Assembly (NCBI GenBank): GCA_902516825.1
Contig: CABXZZ010000004.1
Coordinates: 1 to 55,003 of the forward strand
Direction: 5' to 3'
Origin: an uncultured SAR116 cluster alpha proteobacterium
GTDB taxonomy: Bacteria; Pseudomonadota; Alphaproteobacteria; Puniceispirillales; Puniceispirillaceae
DNA length: 55,003 bases
This document shows, piece by piece, positions 35,155-44,005 of this stretch. Under the pieces are notes generated by a model. That model did not search any database and was not told the origin of the DNA. It worked only from the letters and a program-made list of their open reading frames with translations. The position numbers and the translations under genes are program-made. The stretch's first letter is position 1; each line of letters starts with the position of its first letter.

Positions 35155-36045
35155 TTATGGCACTTCTTGCCCATTTACAAATTCATATATCTGAAACCAG
35201 CTTTGTCTATCTAACTTAACGTTACACGCCTCAGAAAGGGATTTGATTCGCTGGAGTGAGTTAGTGCCCATGACGGGCATAATTTTGGCCGGGTGAGCAA
35301 GCAACCATGCAATAGCAATAGCAGTCATTGATGAATTATGAAGATCTGCTATAGCGTTTAGAAGCGCACATAATTCTTTATTACTACTATCAAATAACCT
35401 GCCACCCGCAAGCGGTGACCATGCCATAATAGGTAGTCGTTCCTTTTGCATAAACGCAATATCACCATTTGTGAAGCACTCATTCGCTAACAGACTAATT
35501 TCAATTTGATTAGTCACAAGTTTTTGGCACATGTACGATTGCAAAAGTGCGAAATCGTGAGGTTTGAAATTTGATGCGCCAATATATTTAGCCTTACCTG
35601 TCTTTACTAAATTATCGAGAGCAGCGCCTGTCTCTTCAGCATCCATTAACGGGTCTGGACGATGAATTAAGAGAAGGTCTACGTAGTCAATATTCATCAG
35701 CTTGAGCGACTGTTCCACCGATTGAGTAATATGCTCTTTAGATGTATCGTAGTATTTCAAACGAGCTTGTTTATGCCTTCCGATAGGCGCAACGATGTCG
35801 CATTTTGTTACGATCTCCAGCTTGTCACGATAACCGGATTGTCTTAAAGCAACGCCAAAAACCTCTTCTGCTTCGTATCCACCATAAATATCGGCCTGAT
35901 CTATTGTTGTAATCTGCTGCTCAAGACACGCCTCTATCTTGTGATTCACATAAGATGGGCTCGTATCGCTATCGTCGGTTAGTCGCCACATGCCATAAAT
36001 TATTTGTGAGAATGATAGATCTTCACTTAAGTTAATTCTATCCAT
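35155..36045 (-). CDS. aldo/keto reductase
   Basis: The 296-aa TIM-barrel reductase carries the catalytic tetrad: Asp and Tyr in DQADIYGGYEAEE, Lys in IVTKCDI and His in LLLIHRPDP. NADPH-binding elements at the C-terminus include SPLAGGRLF and PVMGTNSLQRIKSL. The sequence resembles the YdhF-type group. It begins one base before the stop of the flavin monooxygenase gene on the same strand (start 36045, upstream stop at 36047-36049), so they are an operon. Its substrate is unknown. Confidence 0.87.
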   Translation of the reverse strand: MDRINLSEDLSFSQIIYGMWRLTDDSDTSPSYVNHKIEACLEQQITTIDQADIYGGYEAEEVFGVALRQSGYRDKLEIVTKCDIVAPIGRHKQARLKYYDTSKEHITQSVEQSLKLMNIDYVDLLLIHRPDPLMDAEETGAALDNLVKTGKAKYIGASNFKPHDFALLQSYMCQKLVTNQIEISLLANECFTNGDIAFMQKERLPIMAWSPLAGGRLFDSSNKELCALLNAIADLHNSSMTAIAIAWLLAHPAKIMPVMGTNSLQRIKSLSEACNVKLDRQSWFQIYEFVNGQEVP

Positions 36046-36046
36046 T

Positions 36047-37204
36047 TTAAGTACGTTCTCCAGCTGCCAGAGGGGTTAATGGAGGAGTATCTGGTACCCT
36101 GCCGTAAATTTTGGGCAAAGAGCAGGTATCTAATTGATCAACAATTTTTGCGCCAAAATTAATACATTCATCCAAATGTGGATAGCCTGAAAAAATAAAC
36201 GCTCTTAAACCCATTTTCTTATAGGATTCAAGTTCAGATAAAATCTGATCAGTGGAGCCTACAAGAGCGGCACCACAGCCGGAGCGTGCCCGACCAACGC
36301 CTGTCCAGAGATGGGGCTCAATATACCCAAATCCGTCTGATATCTCTCTATTTTTTGCCTGATGAGCCACCCCTAACGAAGTACTGTCTAATGCACGATC
36401 ACGGATATTAATGCCCTTACCATCATCAAGCTTAGAGACAAGTTCCTCTGCATATTCTTTTGCTTCTTGCTCAGTATCTCTTACAATAACGTGGACTCGC
36501 AATCCATAATCTAATGTTCGATTATGTTCCTCTGCCAGAATTGAAACTGCCTCCATTCTTTGCGCGAGCATTTCCTTAGTCTCTGGCCACATAAGATATA
36601 CATCACAAAATTCAGCACATAATGCCAAAGCAGAAGGAGAGTACCCGCCAAAATATAATAAAGGTCCACCGTTATGCTGATAGGGTTTTGCAGGACCAGC
36701 AGTCAGATTTTCAAATTCATAAATTTGACCTTTGTAATTAATGACATCTTGCGTCCATGCTTGTTTTAAAATCTGCACAACTTCACGTGAGCGTTGATAA
36801 CGGTAGGTGCTTTCTTCAATTTGACCTGGAAAGTCAGAAGAAATGATATTTACAGTAAGCCTACCCTCCAGCATATGGTCTAATGTTGCGAGCGTCCTCG
36901 CCAACATAATCGGTTGCATCTCTCCACATCTAACAGCAGCGAGAAAATTTATTTTAGATGTAATAGATGCGCACCCAGCAACAAAAGATAGCGTATCCTG
37001 ACCAACCTGATAAGAGGATGGACATAAGATATTCCTAAACCCCCGTTCCTCAGCAGTTTTTACAATTCGAGAACAATGCTCCCAAGATGATTTTAATGAT
37101 GCATCTGGTACGCCAAGATAAGCATAATCATCTGAGCATAATGCCGAAAACCATGAAACTTCGACTGCTTCTATTTCTTGCGAAGTAACTCGAATAATGG
37201 TCAT
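36047..37204 (-). CDS. LLM-class flavin-dependent monooxygenase (SsuD-like)
   Basis: The 385-aa protein has the bacterial-luciferase TIM barrel. It shows EERGFRNILCPSSYQVGQDTL, INFLAAVRCGEMQPIMLARTLATLDHMLEGRLTVNIISSD and the ESTYRYQRSREVVQILKQAW stretch typical of alkanesulfonate monooxygenases. With FMNH2 and O2 it probably attacks a sulfonate or another small organic compound. No ssuABC or flavin reductase is adjacent, so sulfonate use is only a suggestion. It is the first gene of a two-gene operon with the aldo/keto reductase, which might process an aldehyde product. Confidence 0.85.
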   Translation of the reverse strand: MTIIRVTSQEIEAVEVSWFSALCSDDYAYLGVPDASLKSSWEHCSRIVKTAEERGFRNILCPSSYQVGQDTLSFVAGCASITSKINFLAAVRCGEMQPIMLARTLATLDHMLEGRLTVNIISSDFPGQIEESTYRYQRSREVVQILKQAWTQDVINYKGQIYEFENLTAGPAKPYQHNGGPLLYFGGYSPSALALCAEFCDVYLMWPETKEMLAQRMEAVSILAEEHNRTLDYGLRVHVIVRDTEQEAKEYAEELVSKLDDGKGINIRDRALDSTSLGVAHQAKNREISDGFGYIEPHLWTGVGRARSGCGAALVGSTDQILSELESYKKMGLRAFIFSGYPHLDECINFGAKIVDQLDTCSLPKIYGRVPDTPPLTPLAAGERT

Positions 37205-37460
37205 CGTCTCACCAAACTTAAATATTATTGTTATACTCTAACTTGCTATGTAGCACAGATAAAGCATTATAAGCCACACAATATGCCGCAATGTTATAAT
37301 GATGCTGAAAACTAAAATCTTCTGGCAGTCTGCAAAGCAATAAATCTAGTTACAAATCAAATATAAACCTGTAAAAATACTTGTTATCGCCGCTATACAT
37401 AACTAAATCTGCCAACTAAAAAAGCGTAGGCTGGCCAAACGGTATAAGAAAGTCATTTTT

Positions 37461-38564
37461 ATGAGTGCTGGATTGAATTATGGGTTTGTTGGATGCGGAA
37501 TGATGGGCCAAGAACATATCAGAAACTTAAATCTGATTAACGGCAGCAAAATTGCTGGTATCGTTGAACCCGATAGAGATATGCGACAAAGGGCAGCAAC
37601 CATTGCTCCTCAGGCGAAATTTGTGTCATCCATCCAAGAATTATTGAATATTCAATCTATTGATTGTATAGTTATCGCTTCACCGAACTACCTTCATTTG
37701 AGCCAATTTGAGGAGATATTCAAAACACGCCCGTTGCCTTTGATGATTGAGAAACCTTTATTCACTAGTCCTGAGGATAATGCACGTATCTCTCACCTAC
37801 TTGAAAACTATACCGAGCCGACATGGGTTGCGATGGAATATCGATATATGCCACCTATTGCCTACCTTTTAGAAAATATGGACGATGCCGTAGGCGATAT
37901 CTCCATGGTATCCATCAAGGAACATCGCTTTCCGTTTTTATCAAAAGTCAATAATTGGAACAGATTTAATCAGAACTCAGGTGGAACATTTGTAGAAAAA
38001 TGCTGCCATTTTTTTGACTTGATGAGGCTTATCACCAAGAGTGAAGCAAAAACGGTGATGGCTCTTGCTGGACAGGCAACCAACCACACGGACGAAATCT
38101 ATGATGGCAGAATTCCTGATATCGACGACCATGGGTATGTTATAATCGAATTTGAAAATCGAATGAAGGGCATGCTAGAATTATGCATGTTTGCTGAAGG
38201 CTCTTGCTATCAGGAAGAAATAACTGTCATTGGTAAATCGGGAAAGATTGAAGCGTTAGTGCCGGGCCCAGGGCGTTTCTGGCAACACGACAAAGAAGAA
38301 TCACCAACTCCAAAAGTTGTAATATCCCCACGGAAAGGAAAGGCTGTCCAATCTATAGATATCCCAATAAACAAAAAACTATTGGATGCAGGTGATCATA
38401 ACGGGGCCACATATTTTCAACATGAGAACTTTTTAAAAATTATAAGAGAAAGGTCCCAACCTGAGGTAAGCTTAAAAGATGGTTATGCCGCTGTGCAAAT
38501 AGCATTTGCAGCACAAAAAAGTGCTGCTACTGGAAAGTCAGTTGAGATGCAGAACTTTTTTTGA
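37461..38564 (+). CDS. Gfo/Idh/MocA-family dehydrogenase
   Basis: The 367-aa protein has the N-terminal Rossmann motif GFVGCGMMGQEHIRN and the EKP motif in PLMIEKPLF. The C-terminal beta-sheet domain carries GGTFVEKCCHFFDLMR, where His takes the usual catalytic position. Family members oxidise or reduce sugars and inositols with NAD(P). It diverges from the flavin monooxygenase operon over 256 nt and lies next to the sugar genes, so a role in sugar breakdown is plausible. Confidence 0.88.
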   Translation: MSAGLNYGFVGCGMMGQEHIRNLNLINGSKIAGIVEPDRDMRQRAATIAPQAKFVSSIQELLNIQSIDCIVIASPNYLHLSQFEEIFKTRPLPLMIEKPLFTSPEDNARISHLLENYTEPTWVAMEYRYMPPIAYLLENMDDAVGDISMVSIKEHRFPFLSKVNNWNRFNQNSGGTFVEKCCHFFDLMRLITKSEAKTVMALAGQATNHTDEIYDGRIPDIDDHGYVIIEFENRMKGMLELCMFAEGSCYQEEITVIGKSGKIEALVPGPGRFWQHDKEESPTPKVVISPRKGKAVQSIDIPINKKLLDAGDHNGATYFQHENFLKIIRERSQPEVSLKDGYAAVQIAFAAQKSAATGKSVEMQNFF

Positions 38565-38625
38565 ATGTTCATCTTTTATGAAAAGTGTTAATCCGATTTA
38601 GATTGAATTCAAATAATTAGCTTTC

Positions 38626-39594
38626 TTAAGATTTTAATAAGCAATTTTTTAGAGAAGAGGCCATATTTCTAATCAATTTAAAATATAAATCTGGCCCGTT
38701 TTGAATTGAAGCCCCGAGAGGATCTAGAACACCAGTCCCAACTTCAGTACCTTCAACCAATATTTCAACCAGCTTCGGCTCAAATTGGGGTTCAGAAAAT
38801 ACACAGCTTGCCTCTAAATCAATGATTTTACGCCTTAATTCTTTCGTCCTTTCCACGCCTGGTAATATTTCTGGAGATACCGTTACCGAACCAACGGCCG
38901 AAATCCCAAAGCGTTTTTCAAAGTACTGGTATGCATCATGAAATACAATATATTCCTCATCACTAAGTGGCTTTAATTCGATAGTCAACTCCTCTACCAA
39001 CTCGTTTAACTGGTTTTTCATTTTTGTAGCATTATTTGCGTAAATCGCCGCATTTGCAGAATCGATTGCAGATAATTCGTCTGATATTTTTTGCACTAAA
39101 ATAGACGCGTTCTGCGGGTCTAGCCAAACATGTGGGTCGTATTCTCCATGATCATGGTGGTCATGGTCATCATGATCTTTTTGATCATCGTGATCATCAT
39201 GGTCATCATGGTCGTCATGGTCATGTTCCGAAAAAGGACCACCTTCTCGAAAGTTTAGCCTCAACAAGCCCTCTGTATCCAGAAGCTTAACTATATTTGC
39301 ATTAGATGAAATAGCCTCAATTGGCTTTTCAAGAAAGGTCTCCAAGTCACGACCGAACCAAAAGACAATATCCGCTTCCTGCAAGTCCCTAGCTTGTGAA
39401 GGCTTTAACGAATATGAGTGGGGTGAACCTGCGCCGTCAACTATTATATTTGGAGAACCAACACCATCCATAACCCCAGACACAAGAGAATGAATTGGCT
39501 TTATTGACGTAATTACGCTAACATCTGCATGAGCGACAGAAATGCTGGTAGCAATAGCAGTAGAGGCCAATAGTATAAATTTATTAACTCGCAT
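38626..39594 (-). CDS. znuA: zinc ABC transporter substrate-binding protein
   Basis: The 322-aa cluster A-I metal-binding protein has a signal peptide (cleavage near AHA-D) and the ligands His about 59 (GSPHSYSLKPS), HVWLDPQ near 155, and the later His in FHDAYQYFEKRFG. Between the first two is a His/Asp-rich loop (residues 124-149, ten His), which marks zinc rather than manganese specificity. It hands Zn to ZnuB in the periplasm. It diverges from znuC around a Zur-type palindrome. Confidence 0.95.
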   Translation of the reverse strand: MRVNKFILLASTAIATSISVAHADVSVITSIKPIHSLVSGVMDGVGSPNIIVDGAGSPHSYSLKPSQARDLQEADIVFWFGRDLETFLEKPIEAISSNANIVKLLDTEGLLRLNFREGGPFSEHDHDDHDDHDDHDDQKDHDDHDHHDHGEYDPHVWLDPQNASILVQKISDELSAIDSANAAIYANNATKMKNQLNELVEELTIELKPLSDEEYIVFHDAYQYFEKRFGISAVGSVTVSPEILPGVERTKELRRKIIDLEASCVFSEPQFEPKLVEILVEGTEVGTGVLDPLGASIQNGPDLYFKLIRNMASSLKNCLLKS

Positions 39595-39631
39595 AATATT
39601 TTCCCTGGTTTCAAAGTGGACTAAAATTAAG

Positions 39632-39651
39632 TGTAATGTTATAATATTACA
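39632..39651. promoter_or_regulatory. Zur box between znuA and znuC
   Basis: TGTAATGTTATAATATTACA is an 18-of-20 palindrome lying between the divergent znuA and znuCB-zur genes, 38 nt from the znuA start and 35 nt from the znuC start. It resembles the known alphaproteobacterial Zur operator (an ATGTTATA-type half site around a central AT). Zur with zinc would repress both directions at once. Confidence 0.8.
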
Positions 39652-39686
39652 TTGCTAAAAAATCAACACAGAATCTTTTAAAAAAA

Positions 39687-40433
39687 ATGTCTGAAAACCA
39701 AAATAAGTTAATAGCACTTGAAAATGCTGGTGTTATGAAAAATCGAAAATGGCTTGTACGAGGAATCACGATGAGCGTGTCTCCTGGTGAAATAGTTACA
39801 TTAATCGGACCTAATGGCTCTGGCAAAACAACTACAGCAAAAATTGCGTTAGGTTTATTGAATGTCAGCGAGGGTACAGCAGAGCGAAAAAATAAAATAC
39901 GTGTTGGCTACGTTCCACAAAAATTGCAAATTGATTGGACTGTGCCTATAAGTGTAAGCCGATTTATGTCGATAACAAATAAAATTTCGAATAAAGATAA
40001 AGAATTTGCCCTATCATTAACTGACACCCGTCATTTGGCTAGAGAGGAAATGAGAGGACTGTCAGGTGGAGAACTTCAAAGAGTGATGGTAGCTAGAGCA
40101 ATCGCTTTGTCGCCACAACTGTTGGTTCTTGACGAGCCAGTGCAAGGCGTAGACTTTCGTGGTGAAGAAACCATATACAATTTAATTGAAGAAACACGAA
40201 AAACAATTAAATGTGGGATATTACTAATATCTCACGATTTACACATGGTGATGTCTGCTACAGACAGAGTGTTCTGCCTAAACGGCCAAATATGTTGCTC
40301 TGGAACTCCAAATTTTGTTGCTAATACTCCTGAGTTTAGAGAGCTTTTTGGCGAGCGAATGGCTAAAAGTTTAGCTGTCTACAAACATAACCATGATCAT
40401 GAACATCGGATTGACGGGAGTATAAAAAAATAA
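39687..40433 (+). CDS. znuC: zinc ABC transporter ATP-binding protein
   Basis: The 248-aa ATPase has Walker A GPNGSGKTT (about 41-49), the signature LSGGELQRV, Walker B LLVLDEPVQGVD and the switch His in LLISHDLHMV. The C-terminal tail (HNHDHEHRID) is His-rich, which is common in ZnuC. It powers zinc import through ZnuB. ATG 39687 follows the Zur box by 35 nt. znuB follows 59 nt downstream. Confidence 0.94.
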   Translation: MSENQNKLIALENAGVMKNRKWLVRGITMSVSPGEIVTLIGPNGSGKTTTAKIALGLLNVSEGTAERKNKIRVGYVPQKLQIDWTVPISVSRFMSITNKISNKDKEFALSLTDTRHLAREEMRGLSGGELQRVMVARAIALSPQLLVLDEPVQGVDFRGEETIYNLIEETRKTIKCGILLISHDLHMVMSATDRVFCLNGQICCSGTPNFVANTPEFRELFGERMAKSLAVYKHNHDHEHRIDGSIKK

Positions 40434-40492
40434 TCTTTGTTACAAAACATATTTCACATTTTCAATAATTAATATAGGTAAGATATAGATAC

Positions 40493-41287
40493 ATGCTCGA
40501 CGATTTCTTTATCCGTTCAATTATTGGAGGCATCGGAGTTGCAATGGTTGTTGGTCCTTTAGGATGCTTTGTGATTTGGCGTAGACTATCTTATTTTGGA
40601 GATACGCTATCTCATTCTGCTCTTTTAGGCGTCGCTCTGGCATTACTTTTACAAATTAACATAACTCTCTCTATTTTTATAACGAGTATTCTTGTAGCAA
40701 CTGCATTATTGCTACTTCAGAGAGCACAAAAACTCTCCTCTGATACCTTGCTCGGTCTTTTAGCGCATTCGTCAATCGCACTTGGATTAATCGCTTTATC
40801 ATTTATGACTTGGGTAAGGGTGGATTTGATGGGTTTCTTATTTGGAGATATTTTGTCGATAACTAAAACTGACGTATTTGTAATATGGATTGGAGGCCTA
40901 ATTATTTTGTGTTTATTGATTTTGATGTGGAAACCACTTTTCGCCGCTACAGTCAGCGTGGAAATATCAGAGGCGGAGGGATTGTTTCCTCATATTTCTA
41001 ATTTTATATTCACAGTTATGCTTGCACTTGTGATAGCCATTTCAATGAAAATAGTCGGTGTTATGTTATTAACAGCGTTATTGATTATCCCAGCAGCGTC
41101 TGCACGAAATTTTTCGACTAGCCCTGAACAAATGGCTGTGATTGCAACGTTTTTCGGTATTTGCTCAGTTTTTATTGGTCTTTATAGTTCCCTAAATTTT
41201 GATTTCCCCGCTGGACCATCTATTATTGTTGGTTCACTTTTATTATTTTTAATAACAATTTTAAAAAATTTATTTTTTTCAAGATAG
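40493..41287 (+). CDS. znuB: zinc ABC transporter permease
   Basis: The 264-aa protein has about eight membrane segments and the ABC-3 family features GPLGCFVIWRRLSYFGDTLSHSALLGVAL near residue 20-48 and MKIVGVMLLTALLIIPAASARN near 183. It forms the inner-membrane zinc channel with ZnuC. It lies between znuC and zur in the same direction, so all three are probably transcribed from the Zur-box promoter. Confidence 0.93.
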   Translation: MLDDFFIRSIIGGIGVAMVVGPLGCFVIWRRLSYFGDTLSHSALLGVALALLLQINITLSIFITSILVATALLLLQRAQKLSSDTLLGLLAHSSIALGLIALSFMTWVRVDLMGFLFGDILSITKTDVFVIWIGGLIILCLLILMWKPLFAATVSVEISEAEGLFPHISNFIFTVMLALVIAISMKIVGVMLLTALLIIPAASARNFSTSPEQMAVIATFFGICSVFIGLYSSLNFDFPAGPSIIVGSLLLFLITILKNLFFSR

Positions 41288-41329
41288 AAATAATTAGTGT
41301 AATATTTGAGATAACAGTAAAACGAAATA

Positions 41330-41746
41330 ATGAAGAATATGCAAAATAATAAAGAGAAAAAACCTTTAACCAAAAACCAACGGTTGGTTTTAGAAGCGCT
41401 AAGAAATGCGAATATACCTCTGAGCGCCTATTCTGTTCTTGATGCGTTAAAAGAATTTGGATTTAAGGCCCCATTGCAGGTATATCGTGCGTTAGATGGA
41501 TTAATTGACTTAGGACACGTGCATCGCATTGAAAGTATGAATGCATTTATTGCATGCGATCATTCAATGTGTAGGATAAGCGATATGACAGCTTTCACTA
41601 TTTGCCAGAAATGTGAAAAGGTATCAGAGGTCAAAGACGAAGAACTTTCTGACTATATGCATTTAAGAGCCGAAAAATTTGGGCTATATGCACCTAGAAC
41701 AAATATCGAGTTTCGTGGTATATGCACTGATTGCACGAATAATTAG
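41330..41746 (+). CDS. zur: Zur, zinc-responsive Fur-family repressor
   Basis: The 138-aa protein has a winged-helix N-terminus (LTKNQRLVLEALRNANIPLSAYSVLDAL and LQVYRALDGLIDLGHVHRIES). Its metal sites include CDHSMC (Cys about 76 and 81), CQKC (92 and 95) and CTDC (132 and 135). The two CxxC pairs give the structural zinc site. Its placement at the end of znuCB supports Zur over Fur. A weak half-palindrome (TGTAATATTTGAGATAACA, 41298-41316) lies just before it and might give extra autoregulation. Confidence 0.92.
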   Translation: MKNMQNNKEKKPLTKNQRLVLEALRNANIPLSAYSVLDALKEFGFKAPLQVYRALDGLIDLGHVHRIESMNAFIACDHSMCRISDMTAFTICQKCEKVSEVKDEELSDYMHLRAEKFGLYAPRTNIEFRGICTDCTNN

Positions 41747-41843
41747 AGTTGATTAGCTGATTTTATTAATCAATTTTGCTAGAGCTTTAAGTTATAAAAA
41801 CCGAGTAATTGTCTGATTCTTATTAAAATAATTAAGATTTTCA

Positions 41844-41872
41844 TTGACCTTTAGATGACAGGCTTTTAATTA
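41844..41872 (+). promoter_or_regulatory. possible sigma-70 promoter upstream of the M23 peptidase gene
   Basis: TTGACC (41844-41849), a 17-nt spacer and TAATTA (41867-41872) make a plausible but weak promoter. The -35 matches the consensus at five of six positions and the -10 poorly. It would start transcription just before the leader ORF at 41896. Confidence 0.3.
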
Positions 41873-41895
41873 TCGTTAAGGGGGACGTAAATCAA

Positions 41896-41949
41896 ATGTT
41901 TTCACACCTCTTTGAGACCAATTACGCAGCCAAGCGAGTGATTGATTAA
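41896..41949 (+). CDS. possible 17-codon leader ORF before the M23 peptidase gene
   Basis: An ATG with a strong AAGGGGGA site 10 nt upstream opens a 17-codon frame (MFSHLFETNYAAKRVID) whose TAA is immediately followed by the ATG of the M23 peptidase (TAAATG). The peptidase ATG has no ribosome-binding site of its own. The short ORF may therefore couple or control peptidase translation. No attenuator hairpin is seen. Confidence 0.4.
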   Translation: MFSHLFETNYAAKRVID

Positions 41950-43923
41950 ATGCTTCAAATAATGGTTCCGTTTTTGCAGATTTGGCAATGTGCTATCCGT
42001 TTGCTAAAACTATTTTGCCTTACAGCGATTTTAACCATGTTTATGGCAAACTTAGCACATGCTGATGCCGATAAAGTTCAAATTATTATCTCCAAAAAAG
42101 AGAGCAAATCCAACGTTAAACTGTTATCAAATTTCCTAAGCGCTGGCCCCGTTTTGATTGCAGGCCCTCAAGGCCGACCCTCGTTTGAAGAAGTCCTGCC
42201 AATGTCCACTTCCACACTCGCTGAATTACTTGCCTCTGAGACAGATATAGAAGTTAAACGGGAAATCGCTTTAACTCTTAATAAGAACGAAACTTTGGCA
42301 AAATTGTTAAAACGGGCAGATTTTACACCAAATGAACTATATCGAGTGACAAAGGTCGTATCCAGGAAAATCGATGTTCGCAAGCTTAAAATAGGAACGA
42401 AATTTACTATTGGTTTTGATGGAAATAGCAAACCGGTGGCTTTAAGAACTAGTCAATCTGACAAATTCGAATACTTTATTTTTAAAAATAATCTTGGCTC
42501 ATGGCAAGGATTACAAACTTTACGACCAATCAGTGCCGAATCTGTTCCAAATGCTGCGGCAATAGACAATAAGTTGATTGAGCAAGACAATAAAGTTGAA
42601 AATATTGTTTCCAAGCCAGAAAGTGGATCGGAACAGGTCAAATTGATAACAAAAGTTATCCCCATTGCTAAACCAGACCTAATCTTGCTTCTTGGTGGTA
42701 GTAAAGTAACAATGGAGGGGCCTCATGGTCGCCCGTCAATTGAGGAGGTGCTTCCCGTATCCACATCAACAGTGGCCGAACTTCTTAATTCTGAGGCAGG
42801 TGTGGATATAAAAAAGGAAATCAGCTTAACCCTCAATAAAAATGAGAATCTAGCTGGTCTATTAAAAAGGGCGAATTTTACTTCATTTGAATTATATCAA
42901 GTTGCAGGAGTTGTTTCCCAGAAAATAAATGTTCGCAAACTTGGAATTGGAATGAATTTTACCATTGGTTTTGATAAAAACAATACACCGGTCGCAGTAA
43001 AAACCAGTCAGTCTGACGAGTTTGATTATTTTATATTTAAAAACAGCTTTGGGGATTGGCAGGGATTACAGGCAATAAGACCTATCGATAAAGAGTTTGT
43101 TCATGGTGCTGGTGTTATTGAAGGCACTTTATATGAAGCGGCATTAGACGCTAATATACCTCTTTCTACGTTGGATAATTTTATGCGTGTCATGGGATTC
43201 TCTGTGGATTTTCAACGCCAACTTCGACATGGAGACGCTTTCGAAGTCGTATATGAAAAAACAACAGATAGAATAACAGGTCAAACTTTATCTGTTGGTA
43301 TGGTACATTATGTCGGAATGGTTTTATCAGGTAAACAAGTGGGTTATTACCGGCATGAGAATGATGATGGTAAAATAGGATGGTATGATAAAGCTGGAAA
43401 ATCTGCTGTAAGAACTCTCATGCGGACACCCGTTAGCGGAGCAAGACTTGCATCAAGCTATGGCATGAGAAAACACCCAATCACTGGATATAACAAGCTT
43501 CATAGGGGCGTTGATTTCGCCGTGCCGACTGGAACGCCTATTTTGGCAGCTGGAAGCGGGCGTATTGAGTTGGCAGGCTGGAATGGCAACTACGGCCGAT
43601 ACATTCGGATAAGGCATAATAATACCTATCAAACTGCCTATGCGCATATGTCTGGAATTGCGAAAGGTATTTATGCTGGCGCGCAAGTAGACCAGGGTCA
43701 AGTTATCGGATTTGTTGGCTCCACAGGTCGCTCAACAGGGCCTCATTTGCATTATGAAATTCTTGTTAATCGCCGCCAAGTAAATCCAATGACCATCAAT
43801 CTGCCTACTGGTAAAAACCTTCCAGAGACGGAACAAGACCGTTTTCAAGGTGTTGTTAATCGCCTTCATGCCTATATCCGTGATAATGATACTACAAGCT
43901 ACGCAGGCGTCACCTTAAACTAG
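41950..43923 (+). CDS. M23 family peptidoglycan endopeptidase with duplicated N-terminal domain
   Basis: The 657-aa protein has a signal or anchor segment (about 15-38, ending AHA-DA). Two copies of a roughly 125-residue domain follow (about 71-194 and 256-379, roughly 69% identical). A linker and a C-terminal M23 domain come next, with HPITGYNKLHRGVDFAVP (zinc His and Asp) and GPHLHYEI (HxH). The repeats include TLNKNETLAKLLKRA, resembling the LysM/OapA-like domains of other M23 proteins. It probably cuts cell-wall crosslinks in the periplasm. It follows zur by about 200 nt. Confidence 0.88.
   Translation: MLQIMVPFLQIWQCAIRLLKLFCLTAILTMFMANLAHADADKVQIIISKKESKSNVKLLSNFLSAGPVLIAGPQGRPSFEEVLPMSTSTLAELLASETDIEVKREIALTLNKNETLAKLLKRADFTPNELYRVTKVVSRKIDVRKLKIGTKFTIGFDGNSKPVALRTSQSDKFEYFIFKNNLGSWQGLQTLRPISAESVPNAAAIDNKLIEQDNKVENIVSKPESGSEQVKLITKVIPIAKPDLILLLGGSKVTMEGPHGRPSIEEVLPVSTSTVAELLNSEAGVDIKKEISLTLNKNENLAGLLKRANFTSFELYQVAGVVSQKINVRKLGIGMNFTIGFDKNNTPVAVKTSQSDEFDYFIFKNSFGDWQGLQAIRPIDKEFVHGAGVIEGTLYEAALDANIPLSTLDNFMRVMGFSVDFQRQLRHGDAFEVVYEKTTDRITGQTLSVGMVHYVGMVLSGKQVGYYRHENDDGKIGWYDKAGKSAVRTLMRTPVSGARLASSYGMRKHPITGYNKLHRGVDFAVPTGTPILAAGSGRIELAGWNGNYGRYIRIRHNNTYQTAYAHMSGIAKGIYAGAQVDQGQVIGFVGSTGRSTGPHLHYEILVNRRQVNPMTINLPTGKNLPETEQDRFQGVVNRLHAYIRDNDTTSYAGVTLN
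42160..43086 (+). repeat. in-frame tandem domain duplication in the M23 peptidase gene
   Basis: The DNA at 42160-42531 and 42715-43086 encodes two gap-free aligned copies offset by 185 residues. Conserved blocks in both are GRPS-EEVLP, STST-AELL, LTLNKNE, LLKRA, FTIGFD and YFIFKN. Differences are spread evenly, so the copies are old enough to have diverged and not a recent assembly artefact. Confidence 0.85.
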
Positions 43924-44005
43924 ACTTTCAGAAACTAAAGTTTTGATAAAAAATAACTATCAAAACGAAAATTCTTATTATACGCAATTAAGTAATCGTG
44001 AAAAA

